A DNA stretch of 64,000 nt from Flavobacteriales bacterium (GTDB lineage Bacteria; Bacteroidota; Bacteroidia; UBA10329). The position numbers were made by a program, and so were the translations under genes. The stretch is from contig JACJZQ010000007.1 of assembly GCA_020635495.1 (NCBI GenBank), positions 1 through 64,000 on the forward strand, in the 5' to 3' direction. Positions 34,897 to 43,443 of the stretch are shown here, in pieces (the stretch's first letter is position 1; the number at the start of each line of letters is the position of its first letter). The notes beneath the pieces were generated by a model that made no database searches, was not told the origin of the DNA, and saw nothing but the letters and a program-made list of their open reading frames with translations.

Positions 34897-37389
34897 ATGA
34901 AAAACATTTTCACCCTACTTATTCTAGGATTCCTCAGCATTCAATTGTCCAATGCACAAACCAGTTGCTCATTCATCATCCATGTTGACGAGGCTAACGG
35001 AAACGATAATTCAACCTGCGGTGATGAGGGTACTCCTTGTGCGTCCATCAGTCATGGGCTACTACGGGCCGACCTTGAGAATCTATCAACAGTGCGTGTT
35101 TCGCAGGGCAACTACCAAGAGGTTGTTACGCTCAGAGACGGAATCAGCATTTGGGGAGGTTTCGATGCCCAGTGGAGCCCAACAGGAACAACATCCCTAC
35201 AAGGTGCATTGGATTTTAACGGTGAGGTTTATGCAATTAGAGGAGACAATATCAATGCACCTACCGTTGTTGCCAATCTCGTAATCGCTGCTCCAAATGC
35301 GTTGCTTACAGGTAGAAGTTCATATGGAGTGCATATTTCCAACAGCACGGGACTCACTTTCCAGAATGTGGACATCACAGGTGGGGCAGGATTCCTTGGT
35401 ACCGCTGGATCTGCTGGAACGGATGCATCAACTTTCGCCTCCAATGGCAGTGACGGTGGAGATGGCGATGAGTATAACACAGCCTGTAATGATGACGATT
35501 CTGGAAGTGGCGGCACTGGGGCGGTAACTGCCGGCTATCCGAATACCAAAGGAGGTAATGGAGGCCGAGGTGGATATATGGATAGCGATTGTAGTGGTTT
35601 TCCCGACCTTGACGCCACTGGAGGTGTAAATGGCTCTAATGCAACCGTTTGGTTAACGAATAGTTACGGTTACCGCGGTGGAGGTGGAGGTACTTGCGGC
35701 AACGGTAATCCAGGTAATGACGGACGTACCATTCATGGTACTGGCGGAGCAGGAGCTACTACATCAGCCACATTGAGTGGCAATTTTTGGACTGCAACGG
35801 TTGCTGATTCAGGAACTCTGGGAGAAGATGGCACCGGTGGAGGTGGCGGTGGTGGTTCTGGAGGCTGCGATTCAGGAACAGACTCCTACGGTGCCGGTGG
35901 TGGTGGCGGTGGTTCTGGAGGAATTGCAGCCCCAAGTGCCGGAACCGGAGGCCGTTCTGGAGGTAACAGTTCATGTCTTTTCTTGGTAAACTCAACGGTC
36001 TCGGTTATTGATTGCAACTTTACGATGGGTGCCGGTGGCATTGGCGGTGCCGGTGGAGAAAGCGGAGAAGGAACCGCTGGAGGCCAAGGAGGAGCAGGTG
36101 GAAATGGTCCTGGCACGGGAGACGGTGGTGATGGTGGTGATGGCGGTGATGGCGGTCACTCAGGTGGCGGAGGCGGTGGAGCCGGTGGTTCTGCCTACGG
36201 CATTTACGGAATTAATTCAACGGTAAACAGAAGCGGTGGCTCGTTCGTGGGTGGAAGCGCTGGTACAGGTGGCGCAGGCGGAACTGCAGTGCCAACTGGG
36301 GTTGCTGGTCAGGCCGGTGCAAGTGGAGTTGTTGCAGATGTGGCCGGAACCATTACAGATAACCAAACAAGCTTGGCACTGGAACCAGACCCATGTGTTG
36401 AAGTAATCACTTCAGCGCTTCAAATTTTGGAGTACTGTGCAGGAGAATCAACCACCATTGAATTTACTGCCATTGGAAGTTTTTCAGCAGGTAACATCTT
36501 TACTGTTCAACTTTCTGATGCAAGTGGAAATTTCACAACTCCAACAGACATTGGCTCAGTAAATTCCAACACACCAACTCCTATTGTGGTCACATTCCCT
36601 ACAGGAACTCCTCAAGGTTCGGGTTATCGTGTTCGTGTTAACTCTACCAACTCGCCTAGTATCGGAGTATCGAGTGCAACCGACATTATCATAAATGCAT
36701 TACCGAACGTGGTTGCTAACGCATCTGACCAAAATGTTTGTGCTGGAGAAAACGTGACGCTTTCTGGAAGCGGAGCAGATTCTTACCTGTGGAGTAACAG
36801 CGTTACAGATGGAGTGGCATTCATTCCTATCAGCTCCATGTATTATACCGTTTTGGGAACCGACAATAGCACGCTATGTTTCAACTTCGATTCTGTCATG
36901 GTGAGTGTAATTGATCTACCTGACACTTCTGTAATTCTGAGTGGAAACCAACTGGCTGCAGTTTCTGGAGTTGGAGCTTACCAATGGGTTGATTGCGACA
37001 ATGGTTATGCTGAACTGAATGGTGAAACCAACCAAACATTCACAGCATCGGGTTCTGGTAATTATGCCCTTGTTATAACTGAGAATGGTTGTTCAGACAC
37101 TTCTTCCTGCTACAACGTTATGACGGTTGGAGTGGATGATGCCTTGGCACAAGAGCCAGTGCTTCTACTCTACCCTAACCCTAGTTCAGGTCAATTCCAA
37201 ATGATCTCTGATGTGGCCTTGCCAATGGAAGTAACGGTGTTCAACTTGATTGGACAGACGGTTTACACCAATGGCAACATGACCAGCAACGCTATCATTG
37301 ACCTAACTGGAGTTGAGAATGGTCTTTACCAGGTACGATTCTATAATGAAGACGTGAATCTGGTACGACAGATTTTGGTTCAACAGTAA
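34897..37389 (+). CDS. Glycine-rich type IX secreted protein
   Basis: 830 residues. A signal peptide (to about 20) precedes a region that resembles parallel beta-helix proteins with a coil motif (TVRVSQGNYQEVVTLRDGISIWGGFDA). A very glycine-rich section at about 170-470 has repeated GGDGG and GGAGG runs, Cys pairs and few charged residues. A PKD-like or Ig-like region follows (SYLWSNSVTDGVA). The C-terminus is a type A sorting domain (LYPNPSSGQFQM...GLYQVRFYNED). It should be a surface or released protein; the glycine-rich block suggests a flexible or fibrous structure. Confidence 0.8.
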   Translation: MKNIFTLLILGFLSIQLSNAQTSCSFIIHVDEANGNDNSTCGDEGTPCASISHGLLRADLENLSTVRVSQGNYQEVVTLRDGISIWGGFDAQWSPTGTTSLQGALDFNGEVYAIRGDNINAPTVVANLVIAAPNALLTGRSSYGVHISNSTGLTFQNVDITGGAGFLGTAGSAGTDASTFASNGSDGGDGDEYNTACNDDDSGSGGTGAVTAGYPNTKGGNGGRGGYMDSDCSGFPDLDATGGVNGSNATVWLTNSYGYRGGGGGTCGNGNPGNDGRTIHGTGGAGATTSATLSGNFWTATVADSGTLGEDGTGGGGGGGSGGCDSGTDSYGAGGGGGGSGGIAAPSAGTGGRSGGNSSCLFLVNSTVSVIDCNFTMGAGGIGGAGGESGEGTAGGQGGAGGNGPGTGDGGDGGDGGDGGHSGGGGGGAGGSAYGIYGINSTVNRSGGSFVGGSAGTGGAGGTAVPTGVAGQAGASGVVADVAGTITDNQTSLALEPDPCVEVITSALQILEYCAGESTTIEFTAIGSFSAGNIFTVQLSDASGNFTTPTDIGSVNSNTPTPIVVTFPTGTPQGSGYRVRVNSTNSPSIGVSSATDIIINALPNVVANASDQNVCAGENVTLSGSGADSYLWSNSVTDGVAFIPISSMYYTVLGTDNSTLCFNFDSVMVSVIDLPDTSVILSGNQLAAVSGVGAYQWVDCDNGYAELNGETNQTFTASGSGNYALVITENGCSDTSSCYNVMTVGVDDALAQEPVLLLYPNPSSGQFQMISDVALPMEVTVFNLIGQTVYTNGNMTSNAIIDLTGVENGLYQVRFYNEDVNLVRQILVQQ

Positions 37390-37434
37390 CCCGTTTAAAT
37401 CAACGACCGTTTTCAAGACGCACCCAGCTTAAAC

Positions 37435-37941
37435 ATGGACAAGGGAATTTATCGCTTCTTATACAAAAGAGACAAACCCATGTCCATGAAAATCATGGGA
37501 ATCATTGCAGCACTTTTCAGTCTTGGTGGTTTGGCTTGCACACCTTTGCTCGGAATCGCATTAGCGTTAGGGGCAGCTGGATTGCTCATCTATCAGAACG
37601 GAATAGAAGTCAATTTTAAAGACCGTTCGTACAGATTGATAACCGCATTCGGCCCTCAAGGATTCGGGGAATGGGAGCCTTTACCACCGCTGAAATGTGT
37701 ATCGGTATTCAAGACTCAGTTGGTCAGTTCTACCTATGGTAGGTCAAATGCATCAATAACCACGAGACAAGAGGTCATACAAGTGAATTTGGCAACAGAG
37801 CAAAACAAACGTATCAGACTTTTAGAAACGGAAAACGTGGAAGAAGCCTTTGCTTTTGCCAAGGAGGCGGCTCAAAAACTGAATGTCCAATTATGGGATG
37901 CTGCTACCTCGAAAGAAGGTAAATGGCTAGCCGTCAGCTGA
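37435..37941 (+). CDS. Hypothetical small membrane protein
   Basis: 168 residues. Two hydrophobic segments near residues 18-55 follow a basic N-terminus (YRFLYKRDKP). A soluble beta-rich part follows (DRSYRLITAFGPQGFGEWEPLP and TRQEVIQVNLATEQNKRIRLLE). I do not recognise the family; the layout resembles small PH-like or YcxB-like membrane proteins. It is convergent with the symporter gene, with 33 bases between stops. Confidence 0.6.
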   Translation: MDKGIYRFLYKRDKPMSMKIMGIIAALFSLGGLACTPLLGIALALGAAGLLIYQNGIEVNFKDRSYRLITAFGPQGFGEWEPLPPLKCVSVFKTQLVSSTYGRSNASITTRQEVIQVNLATEQNKRIRLLETENVEEAFAFAKEAAQKLNVQLWDAATSKEGKWLAVS

Positions 37942-37974
37942 CCAGAAGTCTTAGATGTATTTTCTACTAAGACT

Positions 37975-39714
37975 TTAGAGTCGCTTCCACATGGAAGCCA
38001 AAGCAACAACAGACAATAGCGATACCGTTGCCAGCCCAATGCCCATGGCCGCATTCCCGTAAATAACAGAACCCGTTGCAAACAGCGCGGTATAAACGGC
38101 CGTTACGCCCAAGAACATGGCAAGAATCTGTAGCGGCAGATTACCCGAGACCGCAACAGTTTCTGGTCTGTAGTTTTTCCATCCTACCGTTGGGTTCACC
38201 TTTTCGGCAAACGCCTTTAGCGTTGATTCAGATTCTGGCTGCGTGAGGAAAGTAACCGCCAACCAACCTACAGTGGTAATTGCAACACCGACTACCAATT
38301 TGTAATTGCCTGGCACCAACTCTGGAGCAATGACCTCGAGGATCACCGCTACAATGAAGGAGATGACCATACCGCTTATCTCCGTCCAAGCATTGATGCG
38401 CCACCAGAACCAACGCAGAATGAAGATGAGACCAGTGCCCGCTCCTATTTGCATCAGAATATTGAACGCCTGTAAGGCATTGCTCAGTGCCAGCGCAAAC
38501 ACTGCAGCAAATACCATGAGCAGTAACGTGGAAACACGCCCTACCAGTACCAGTTCTTTTTCAGAAGCATCGGGTTTGACAAACCTCTGATAAAAGTCGT
38601 TTACCACATAAGAACTGCCCCAGTTGAGGTGCGTGGAAATGGTGCTCATAAATGCCGCAACCAGCGAGGCAATGACCAAACCAAGCAACCCAGCAGGCAA
38701 AAAGGTAAGCATGGCCGGATACGCTAGGTCGTCATTGATGATAGATTCATCGATGTGCGGAAACGCGGCTTGAATACTGTCCAAAGTCGGGAACACAATG
38801 ACCGAACACAGCGCAATTATTATCCAAGGCCAAGGTCGTAGCGCGTAGTGAGCAATATTGAAAAGTAGCGTGGCGCCCATGGCGTTCTGTTCGTCTTTTG
38901 CGGCCAACATTCGCTGCGCGATGTAACCACCACCACCTGGCTCAGCACCAGGGTACCAAACACTCCACCACTGCACCGCCAACGGAATAATGAGCAATGG
39001 AATCAGCGCTTCGGTGTCTGAAAAATCAGGCAGAAAACTGGTCAAAGAAGCTACTTTCTGATTGGCAAGAAGACTCTCCAAACCTCCGATCTCTGGAAGA
39101 TCAAGCAAGAGGTTCGCAGCCCAAACCGTACCGACCATCGCTAGGATAAACTGAAAAAAATCGGTTATCAGAACTCCTCTCAACCCGCCAAGTAAACTGT
39201 AAAGAACCGTGACGATACTCGCAATTGCCAACGTTTCAATCTCCGACAGACCAAGCATCACTCCGCCAATTTTTATTGCCGCCAAACAGACGGTGGCCAT
39301 GATCATCACGTTGAAAAAGACGCCCAAGTAAATTGCTCGAAAACCTCGCAGAAACGCAGCACTTTTTCCGCCATACCGTATCTCGTAGAATTCAAGATCG
39401 GTGAGTACGCCAGAACGCCTCCAAAGCTTGGAGTAGACGAAAACCGTGAGCATTCCCGTAAGAAGAAACGCCCACCAGACCCAGTTGCCAGAAACGCCAT
39501 TCTTCCGAACAATATCAGTCACCAAATTCGGTGTATCCGCAGAGAACGTGGTTGCCACCATTGAAATGCCAAGAAGCCACCACGGCATGTTTCTCCCCGA
39601 AAGGAAAAACTCGGCTGAGCTGCTTCCCGCTTTGCGCGAAACAACGATTCCGATAATGAGCGAGACAATGAAAAAGGCCGCAATGATGGACCAATCGAGT
39701 GTTGTGAGTTGCAT
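37975..39714 (-). CDS. Sodium:solute symporter (SLC5 family)
   Basis: 579 residues from the ATG at 39714, with about 14 membrane segments. SLC5 features are LSGRNMPWWLLGISMVATTFSADTP in the first helices, RGFRAIYLGVFFN, a YPGAEPGGGGYIAQRMLAAKDE loop and FMSTISTHLNWGSSYVVNDFYQRF. It imports an organic solute with sodium. The substrate cannot be assigned. A longer reading frame to 39852 overlaps the neighbouring gene's promoter and is rejected. Confidence 0.9.
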   Translation of the reverse strand: MQLTTLDWSIIAAFFIVSLIIGIVVSRKAGSSSAEFFLSGRNMPWWLLGISMVATTFSADTPNLVTDIVRKNGVSGNWVWWAFLLTGMLTVFVYSKLWRRSGVLTDLEFYEIRYGGKSAAFLRGFRAIYLGVFFNVMIMATVCLAAIKIGGVMLGLSEIETLAIASIVTVLYSLLGGLRGVLITDFFQFILAMVGTVWAANLLLDLPEIGGLESLLANQKVASLTSFLPDFSDTEALIPLLIIPLAVQWWSVWYPGAEPGGGGYIAQRMLAAKDEQNAMGATLLFNIAHYALRPWPWIIIALCSVIVFPTLDSIQAAFPHIDESIINDDLAYPAMLTFLPAGLLGLVIASLVAAFMSTISTHLNWGSSYVVNDFYQRFVKPDASEKELVLVGRVSTLLLMVFAAVFALALSNALQAFNILMQIGAGTGLIFILRWFWWRINAWTEISGMVISFIVAVILEVIAPELVPGNYKLVVGVAITTVGWLAVTFLTQPESESTLKAFAEKVNPTVGWKNYRPETVAVSGNLPLQILAMFLGVTAVYTALFATGSVIYGNAAMGIGLATVSLLSVVALASMWKRL

Positions 39715-39825
39715 ACTGAAAATTAGACGGCACCAAGGCAGAAAATTCGTGAAGCTTAACGAACTATTAACAGCAATGCGTTGATGGATGAACATGCTAA
39801 CAATCCGTACAAGAAATGGGCTTTC

Positions 39826-39833
39826 TATATTCG
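39826..39833 (+). promoter_or_regulatory. Candidate -7 promoter element for the nucleotidyltransferase gene
   Basis: TATATTCG, 19 bases upstream of the ATG at 39853. Confidence 0.45.
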
Positions 39834-39852
39834 CGGCAAATAACCAACACAA

Positions 39853-40749
39853 ATGAAACCGACACTTCTAATACTTGCAGCAGGAATGGGTAGCCGTTAC
39901 GGTGGTCTGAAGCAGATCGATCCGCTTGGTCCGAACGGAGAAACCATCATCGAATACTCTATTTACGATGCCATTCAGGCTGGTTTTGGCAAGGTGGTTT
40001 TTGTGATCCGTGAGAGCTTTGCCGATGATTTCAAAGCACGATTCACAGGTAAGTTTGAGGATAAGATCGAGATAGCTTATGCTTATCAGGATGTGAACAC
40101 TCCAGTTGAAGGTGTAGAGAATATTCCGCACCGCGAAAAGCCTTGGGGAACCATGCATGCCGTTTTAGTGGCGCATAATGTGATCAACGAGCCGTTTGCA
40201 GTGATCAATGCCGATGATTTCTACGGTGCAGATGGATTCCATCAGATTGCAGATTTCTTGAAGAATAAATGCTCCGAAGACACTTACACCATGGTGGGTT
40301 ATGTGTTGCGTAACACGCTAAGTGAACACGGACAGGTAAGTCGAGGTGTTTGCGTTGCCGATTCGGATAACAACTTGGCCAAGGTTGATGAGCGCACCAA
40401 GATCCACTGGGAAGGTGAAAAGGTGATCTACCACGATGAATCTGGTTCTCACGAAGTGAATCCTGACAGCGTTGTCTCGATGAATTTCTGGGGATTCCAC
40501 CCGAATATTTTCGAGGTAAGCCGAAAGATGTTCATTGACTTTGTGAAAGAGAACAAGGACAATCCAAAGGCAGAATTCTTTATTCCGCTTGTTGCCGATA
40601 CATTGATCAACTCAAGAGAAGCGAAATTCCCAATTCTAACCAGTAACGACCGTTGGCACGGGGTAACCTATATTGAAGACCGCCCGGTAGTGGTTGAAGC
40701 ATTCCAAAAAATGGTGGATGAAGGGAAATATCCGAGTCCACTTTGGTGA
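39853..40749 (+). CDS. Sugar-phosphate nucleotidyltransferase-like protein
   Basis: 298 residues. The N-terminal LLILAAGMGSRYGGLKQIDPLG is the nucleotide-binding loop of glucose-1-phosphate uridylyl/thymidylyltransferase-type enzymes, and the metal-binding FAVINADDFYG follows. It should join a sugar phosphate to a nucleotide, but the sugar and base are not identifiable. It has its own promoter and is followed by a strong terminator, so it is monocistronic. Confidence 0.87.
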   Translation: MKPTLLILAAGMGSRYGGLKQIDPLGPNGETIIEYSIYDAIQAGFGKVVFVIRESFADDFKARFTGKFEDKIEIAYAYQDVNTPVEGVENIPHREKPWGTMHAVLVAHNVINEPFAVINADDFYGADGFHQIADFLKNKCSEDTYTMVGYVLRNTLSEHGQVSRGVCVADSDNNLAKVDERTKIHWEGEKVIYHDESGSHEVNPDSVVSMNFWGFHPNIFEVSRKMFIDFVKENKDNPKAEFFIPLVADTLINSREAKFPILTSNDRWHGVTYIEDRPVVVEAFQKMVDEGKYPSPLW

Positions 40750-40767
40750 GAAAAACTCATTGAAAAG

Positions 40768-40790
40768 AAGCCGGTTCGCCCGGCTTTTTT
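40768..40790 (+). terminator. Intrinsic terminator after the nucleotidyltransferase gene
   Basis: Arms AAGCCGG (40768-40774) and CCGGCTT (40780-40786) around TTCGC, followed by a run of T. Confidence 0.85.
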
Positions 40791-40818
40791 TATGCCCCAT
40801 TGCAACTAACTTTAGCCC

Positions 40819-41793
40819 ATGCCCGCGAATAAATACGCCTTACTCCGCTACCGCATTATTGATGATTGCCTGACCAACAAGGCGCGTAAATTCCCCACCA
40901 AGGAAGACCTACAATACGCCTGCGAACAAGCGCTTTACGGCAGTTCTGGCGAGCGTGTTTCCATCAGTACCATTGAGAAAGATATGTGGGCCATGAAGAA
41001 CGAGGGAGAACTGGGCTACTACGCTCCTATCGCCTATTCCAAATTGGACAAAGGCTATTACTACACCGACCCCGATTACACCATCAAGGAGATATCGCTA
41101 AGCGAAGAAGACAAGGAGGCCATTCGCTTTGCAGCAAACACCCTTTTTCAATTCAAGGATCTTGCTATTTTCGATCAATTCGGTTCAGCCATTCAGAAGA
41201 TCATGGACCGTTTGAGCATCTCGCCAGAAATGCAAGATGAAGCTATCGAACGCTTTGTGCAGTTCGAGAACACGCCTATGGCAAAGGGAACAGAGCATCT
41301 TCCGGTCATGCTCCAAGCCATTAAGGAGTGTCGAGAAGTACGATTCAGGTACACTTCATTCATTGACGAAAGTGAAAGCGAACGCATTCTACATCCTTAT
41401 TTACTGAAAGAATATCGCAACCGCTGGTACGTGATCGGCAAAGACGATGAAGGTGGAAAGATCAAAACCTTTGGGTTGGATAGAATTTCAGATCTATCGT
41501 TGCGAGAGAACGTATTTGTAGTAGATCGGAACTTTGACCCTGAGGTGCTTTTCAAATACAGTTTTGGCATCACGGCCGGTGGAAAACCAGAGAAAATCGT
41601 TCTGAAATTCGCACCGCAAGAAGGCCGTTACGTCAAGGCTCAACCACTTCATCCAACGCAGAAGATCATCAAGGAAAACCAAGACGGAATGACCGTTGAA
41701 CTGAAGGTTATTCCGAGTTACGAACTCCGCTCTTCCATCCGGTCATTTGGGAAAAACGTGGAAGTGATTGAGCCTATCGACCTCCTGAGTTGA
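40819..41793 (+). CDS. WYL-domain transcriptional regulator
   Basis: 324 residues. The N-terminal helix-turn-helix lies in KYALLRYRIIDDCLTNKARKF and the following 90 residues. The WYL domain is seen in RNRWYVIGKDDEGGKIKTFGLDRI (Trp-Tyr-Val variant of WYL), followed by a WCX-type C-terminal region. Such proteins bind nucleic acids or small ligands and often control DNA-damage or phage-defence genes. No defence genes are nearby, so its targets are unknown. A near-match promoter box (TAACTTTA) lies 5 bases before the ATG. Confidence 0.87.
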   Translation: MPANKYALLRYRIIDDCLTNKARKFPTKEDLQYACEQALYGSSGERVSISTIEKDMWAMKNEGELGYYAPIAYSKLDKGYYYTDPDYTIKEISLSEEDKEAIRFAANTLFQFKDLAIFDQFGSAIQKIMDRLSISPEMQDEAIERFVQFENTPMAKGTEHLPVMLQAIKECREVRFRYTSFIDESESERILHPYLLKEYRNRWYVIGKDDEGGKIKTFGLDRISDLSLRENVFVVDRNFDPEVLFKYSFGITAGGKPEKIVLKFAPQEGRYVKAQPLHPTQKIIKENQDGMTVELKVIPSYELRSSIRSFGKNVEVIEPIDLLS

Positions 41794-41803
41794 GCTCAAA
41801 TCC

Positions 41804-41811
41804 TATCTTCG
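41804..41811 (+). promoter_or_regulatory. Candidate -7 promoter element for the WG-repeat gene
   Basis: TATCTTCG, 16 bases upstream of the ATG at 41828. Confidence 0.45.
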
Positions 41812-41827
41812 CGGCAAACCTATCAAC

Positions 41828-42853
41828 ATGAAAATATTAGCTATACTGATTGCATTTGCAACACTTGCATTCAATGCAGAAGCACAAGAACTTCTAGCCC
41901 AAGCCAAGTCTGGAGATAACTGGGGTTACATCAACACAAAAGGCGATTTTGTGATTGATGCTCAATACCGCGACTGCCATGCATTTGCCGAAGGATTGGC
42001 TCCCATTTACGACAAGAAGGCCAAAACATTTTACTTCATTAGACCTGATGGCACCACATTGGCTACCGATGTCAAGTCATTCCGATTAAGAAACATTTTC
42101 GGATTCGGAACCAAAGGATTTGAAGACGGAATGGTGATGATAGAGGTCTCGAAAAAGTGGGGCTACCTGAACACCGATGGAAAGTTGGTGATTGAAACAA
42201 AATATGAAGACGCCAATTCTTTCAGTGGTGGCTACGCCACGGTTGAAGCAGGCGGAAAATGGTTTGTCATTGAAAAGAATGGAGCTGAAACACTGATTGC
42301 TGGTGCAACTGACGCGAAATCGTTTTCAGAAGGACTGGCACCTGTTCGGATCGGAGACAATTTCGGGTTTGTGGATACAAAAGGAAATGTGGCCATAGAT
42401 GCGCAATACAAGAGCGTTGGTTACTTCTCAGATGGACTGGCCTGGGTCAAAGACGAGTCCGGTCTCATCGGATTCATAGACAAGACAGGTGCCATGAAGA
42501 TCAAAATGCAGTTTACGGGTGCCAAAGATTTCTCAGACGGAATGGCCAGAGTGAAACAAGGTGATTCTTGGACTTTCGTGAACACATCTGGCGATGTTGT
42601 AACCCCAGAAGCGGCAGACAGTTACGGTAAATTCTCCGATGGTTTGGCGTATGCTAAGAATTCTGGGGTTGTAGGTTTCATTGATAAGAACGGACAATGG
42701 GCCATTAAGCCTCAGTTTGATCAGGTCAGAGATTTTCAGAACGGTTACGCAGCGGCTAAAACTGGAGACCTATGGGGCTTTGTTGACAAAACAGGGAAGT
42801 GGGTGATCGAGCCGAAATTTGACGGAGTGAAGGATTTCGAAAAGAGCAAATGA
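41828..42853 (+). CDS. Exported WG-repeat protein
   Basis: 341 residues with a signal peptide (ending FNAEAQ) and about eight WG-type repeats of about 40 residues each, for example NWGYINTKGDFVIDAQY, KWGYLNTDGKLVIETKY and LWGFVDKTGKWVIEPKF. The repeat forms a beta-rich array. Function is unknown, and members are often periplasmic or surface proteins in Bacteroidota. It is followed by the cold-shock gene 66 bases away. Confidence 0.85.
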   Translation: MKILAILIAFATLAFNAEAQELLAQAKSGDNWGYINTKGDFVIDAQYRDCHAFAEGLAPIYDKKAKTFYFIRPDGTTLATDVKSFRLRNIFGFGTKGFEDGMVMIEVSKKWGYLNTDGKLVIETKYEDANSFSGGYATVEAGGKWFVIEKNGAETLIAGATDAKSFSEGLAPVRIGDNFGFVDTKGNVAIDAQYKSVGYFSDGLAWVKDESGLIGFIDKTGAMKIKMQFTGAKDFSDGMARVKQGDSWTFVNTSGDVVTPEAADSYGKFSDGLAYAKNSGVVGFIDKNGQWAIKPQFDQVRDFQNGYAAAKTGDLWGFVDKTGKWVIEPKFDGVKDFEKSK

Positions 42854-42874
42854 ACAACTGCTGAATGAGTTCAT

Positions 42875-42882
42875 TACCTTCG
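42875..42882 (+). promoter_or_regulatory. Candidate -7 promoter element for the cold-shock gene
   Basis: TACCTTCG, 37 bases upstream of the ATG at 42920. Confidence 0.4.
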
Positions 42883-42919
42883 TACAGAATTCAGTACCAA
42901 TAAATAACCAAAACACTTA

Positions 42920-43375
42920 ATGGGTAGATCTCAAGAAACATTCGGTAAAAAAGAGCGAGAAAAGAAAAAAGCCAAAAAACGCAAGGAGAAAGAAGAAGCA
43001 AGGCTTGCCAGAAAGGAAAGCGGCAAAAGTAGCTTTGATGATATGATTGCCTACGTAGATGCAGATGGCAACATTGTTGACACTCCACCCGAACCTGTAA
43101 ACAAGAAAAACGAGATCAAAGCCGAGGACATTGTTCTTGGTATTCCCAAAAAAGACGAATCAGAGGAAGAAGATACGTTAAGAACGGGTGTGGTATCATT
43201 TTTCAATCACGACAAAGGCTACGGATTCATCAAGGACTCGAATTCAAACGATAGTATGTTCGTACACATCAATAATGTACTGGAAGAGATAAGCGAAGGC
43301 AACAAAGTAACTTTTGAAGTTCAGCCAGGTCTGAAAGGACCTGAGGCTGCGAAGGTTCAAGTTGTGAGAGATTGA
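42920..43375 (+). CDS. Cold-shock domain protein with lysine-rich N-terminus
   Basis: 151 residues. The first 45 residues are very basic and helical (KKEREKKKAKKRKEKEEARLARK), followed by an acidic linker. The C-terminal 65 residues are a cold-shock domain with RNP1 (KGYGFI) and RNP2 (SMFVHI). It should bind RNA or single-stranded DNA. This long form is common in Bacteroidota. A strong terminator follows. Confidence 0.88.
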   Translation: MGRSQETFGKKEREKKKAKKRKEKEEARLARKESGKSSFDDMIAYVDADGNIVDTPPEPVNKKNEIKAEDIVLGIPKKDESEEEDTLRTGVVSFFNHDKGYGFIKDSNSNDSMFVHINNVLEEISEGNKVTFEVQPGLKGPEAAKVQVVRD

Positions 43376-43397
43376 TCTTAATCACAATCGAAAAAAG

Positions 43398-43427
43398 AAA
43401 GGGCGACCAAATTGGTCGCCCTTTTTG
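43398..43427. terminator. Bidirectional intrinsic terminator between the cold-shock gene and fadD
   Basis: A perfect 10-base stem (GGGCGACCAA at 43401-43410, TTGGTCGCCC at 43412-43421) has A-rich and T-rich flanks on either side. It can stop transcripts from both converging genes. Confidence 0.85.
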
Positions 43428-43443
43428 TTTTTTAAATCACGAA

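Noticed and set aside
35229..36226. Long open frames on both strands inside the glycine-rich gene
   Set aside because: They are proline-, valine- or arginine-biased shadows caused by the GGN repeats; only the type IX frame has a signal peptide and sorting domain.
39715..39852. N-terminal extension of the symporter frame to 39852
   Set aside because: It would end against the divergent gene's ATG, covers that gene's promoter box, and the normal first SLC5 helix begins at the ATG at 39714.
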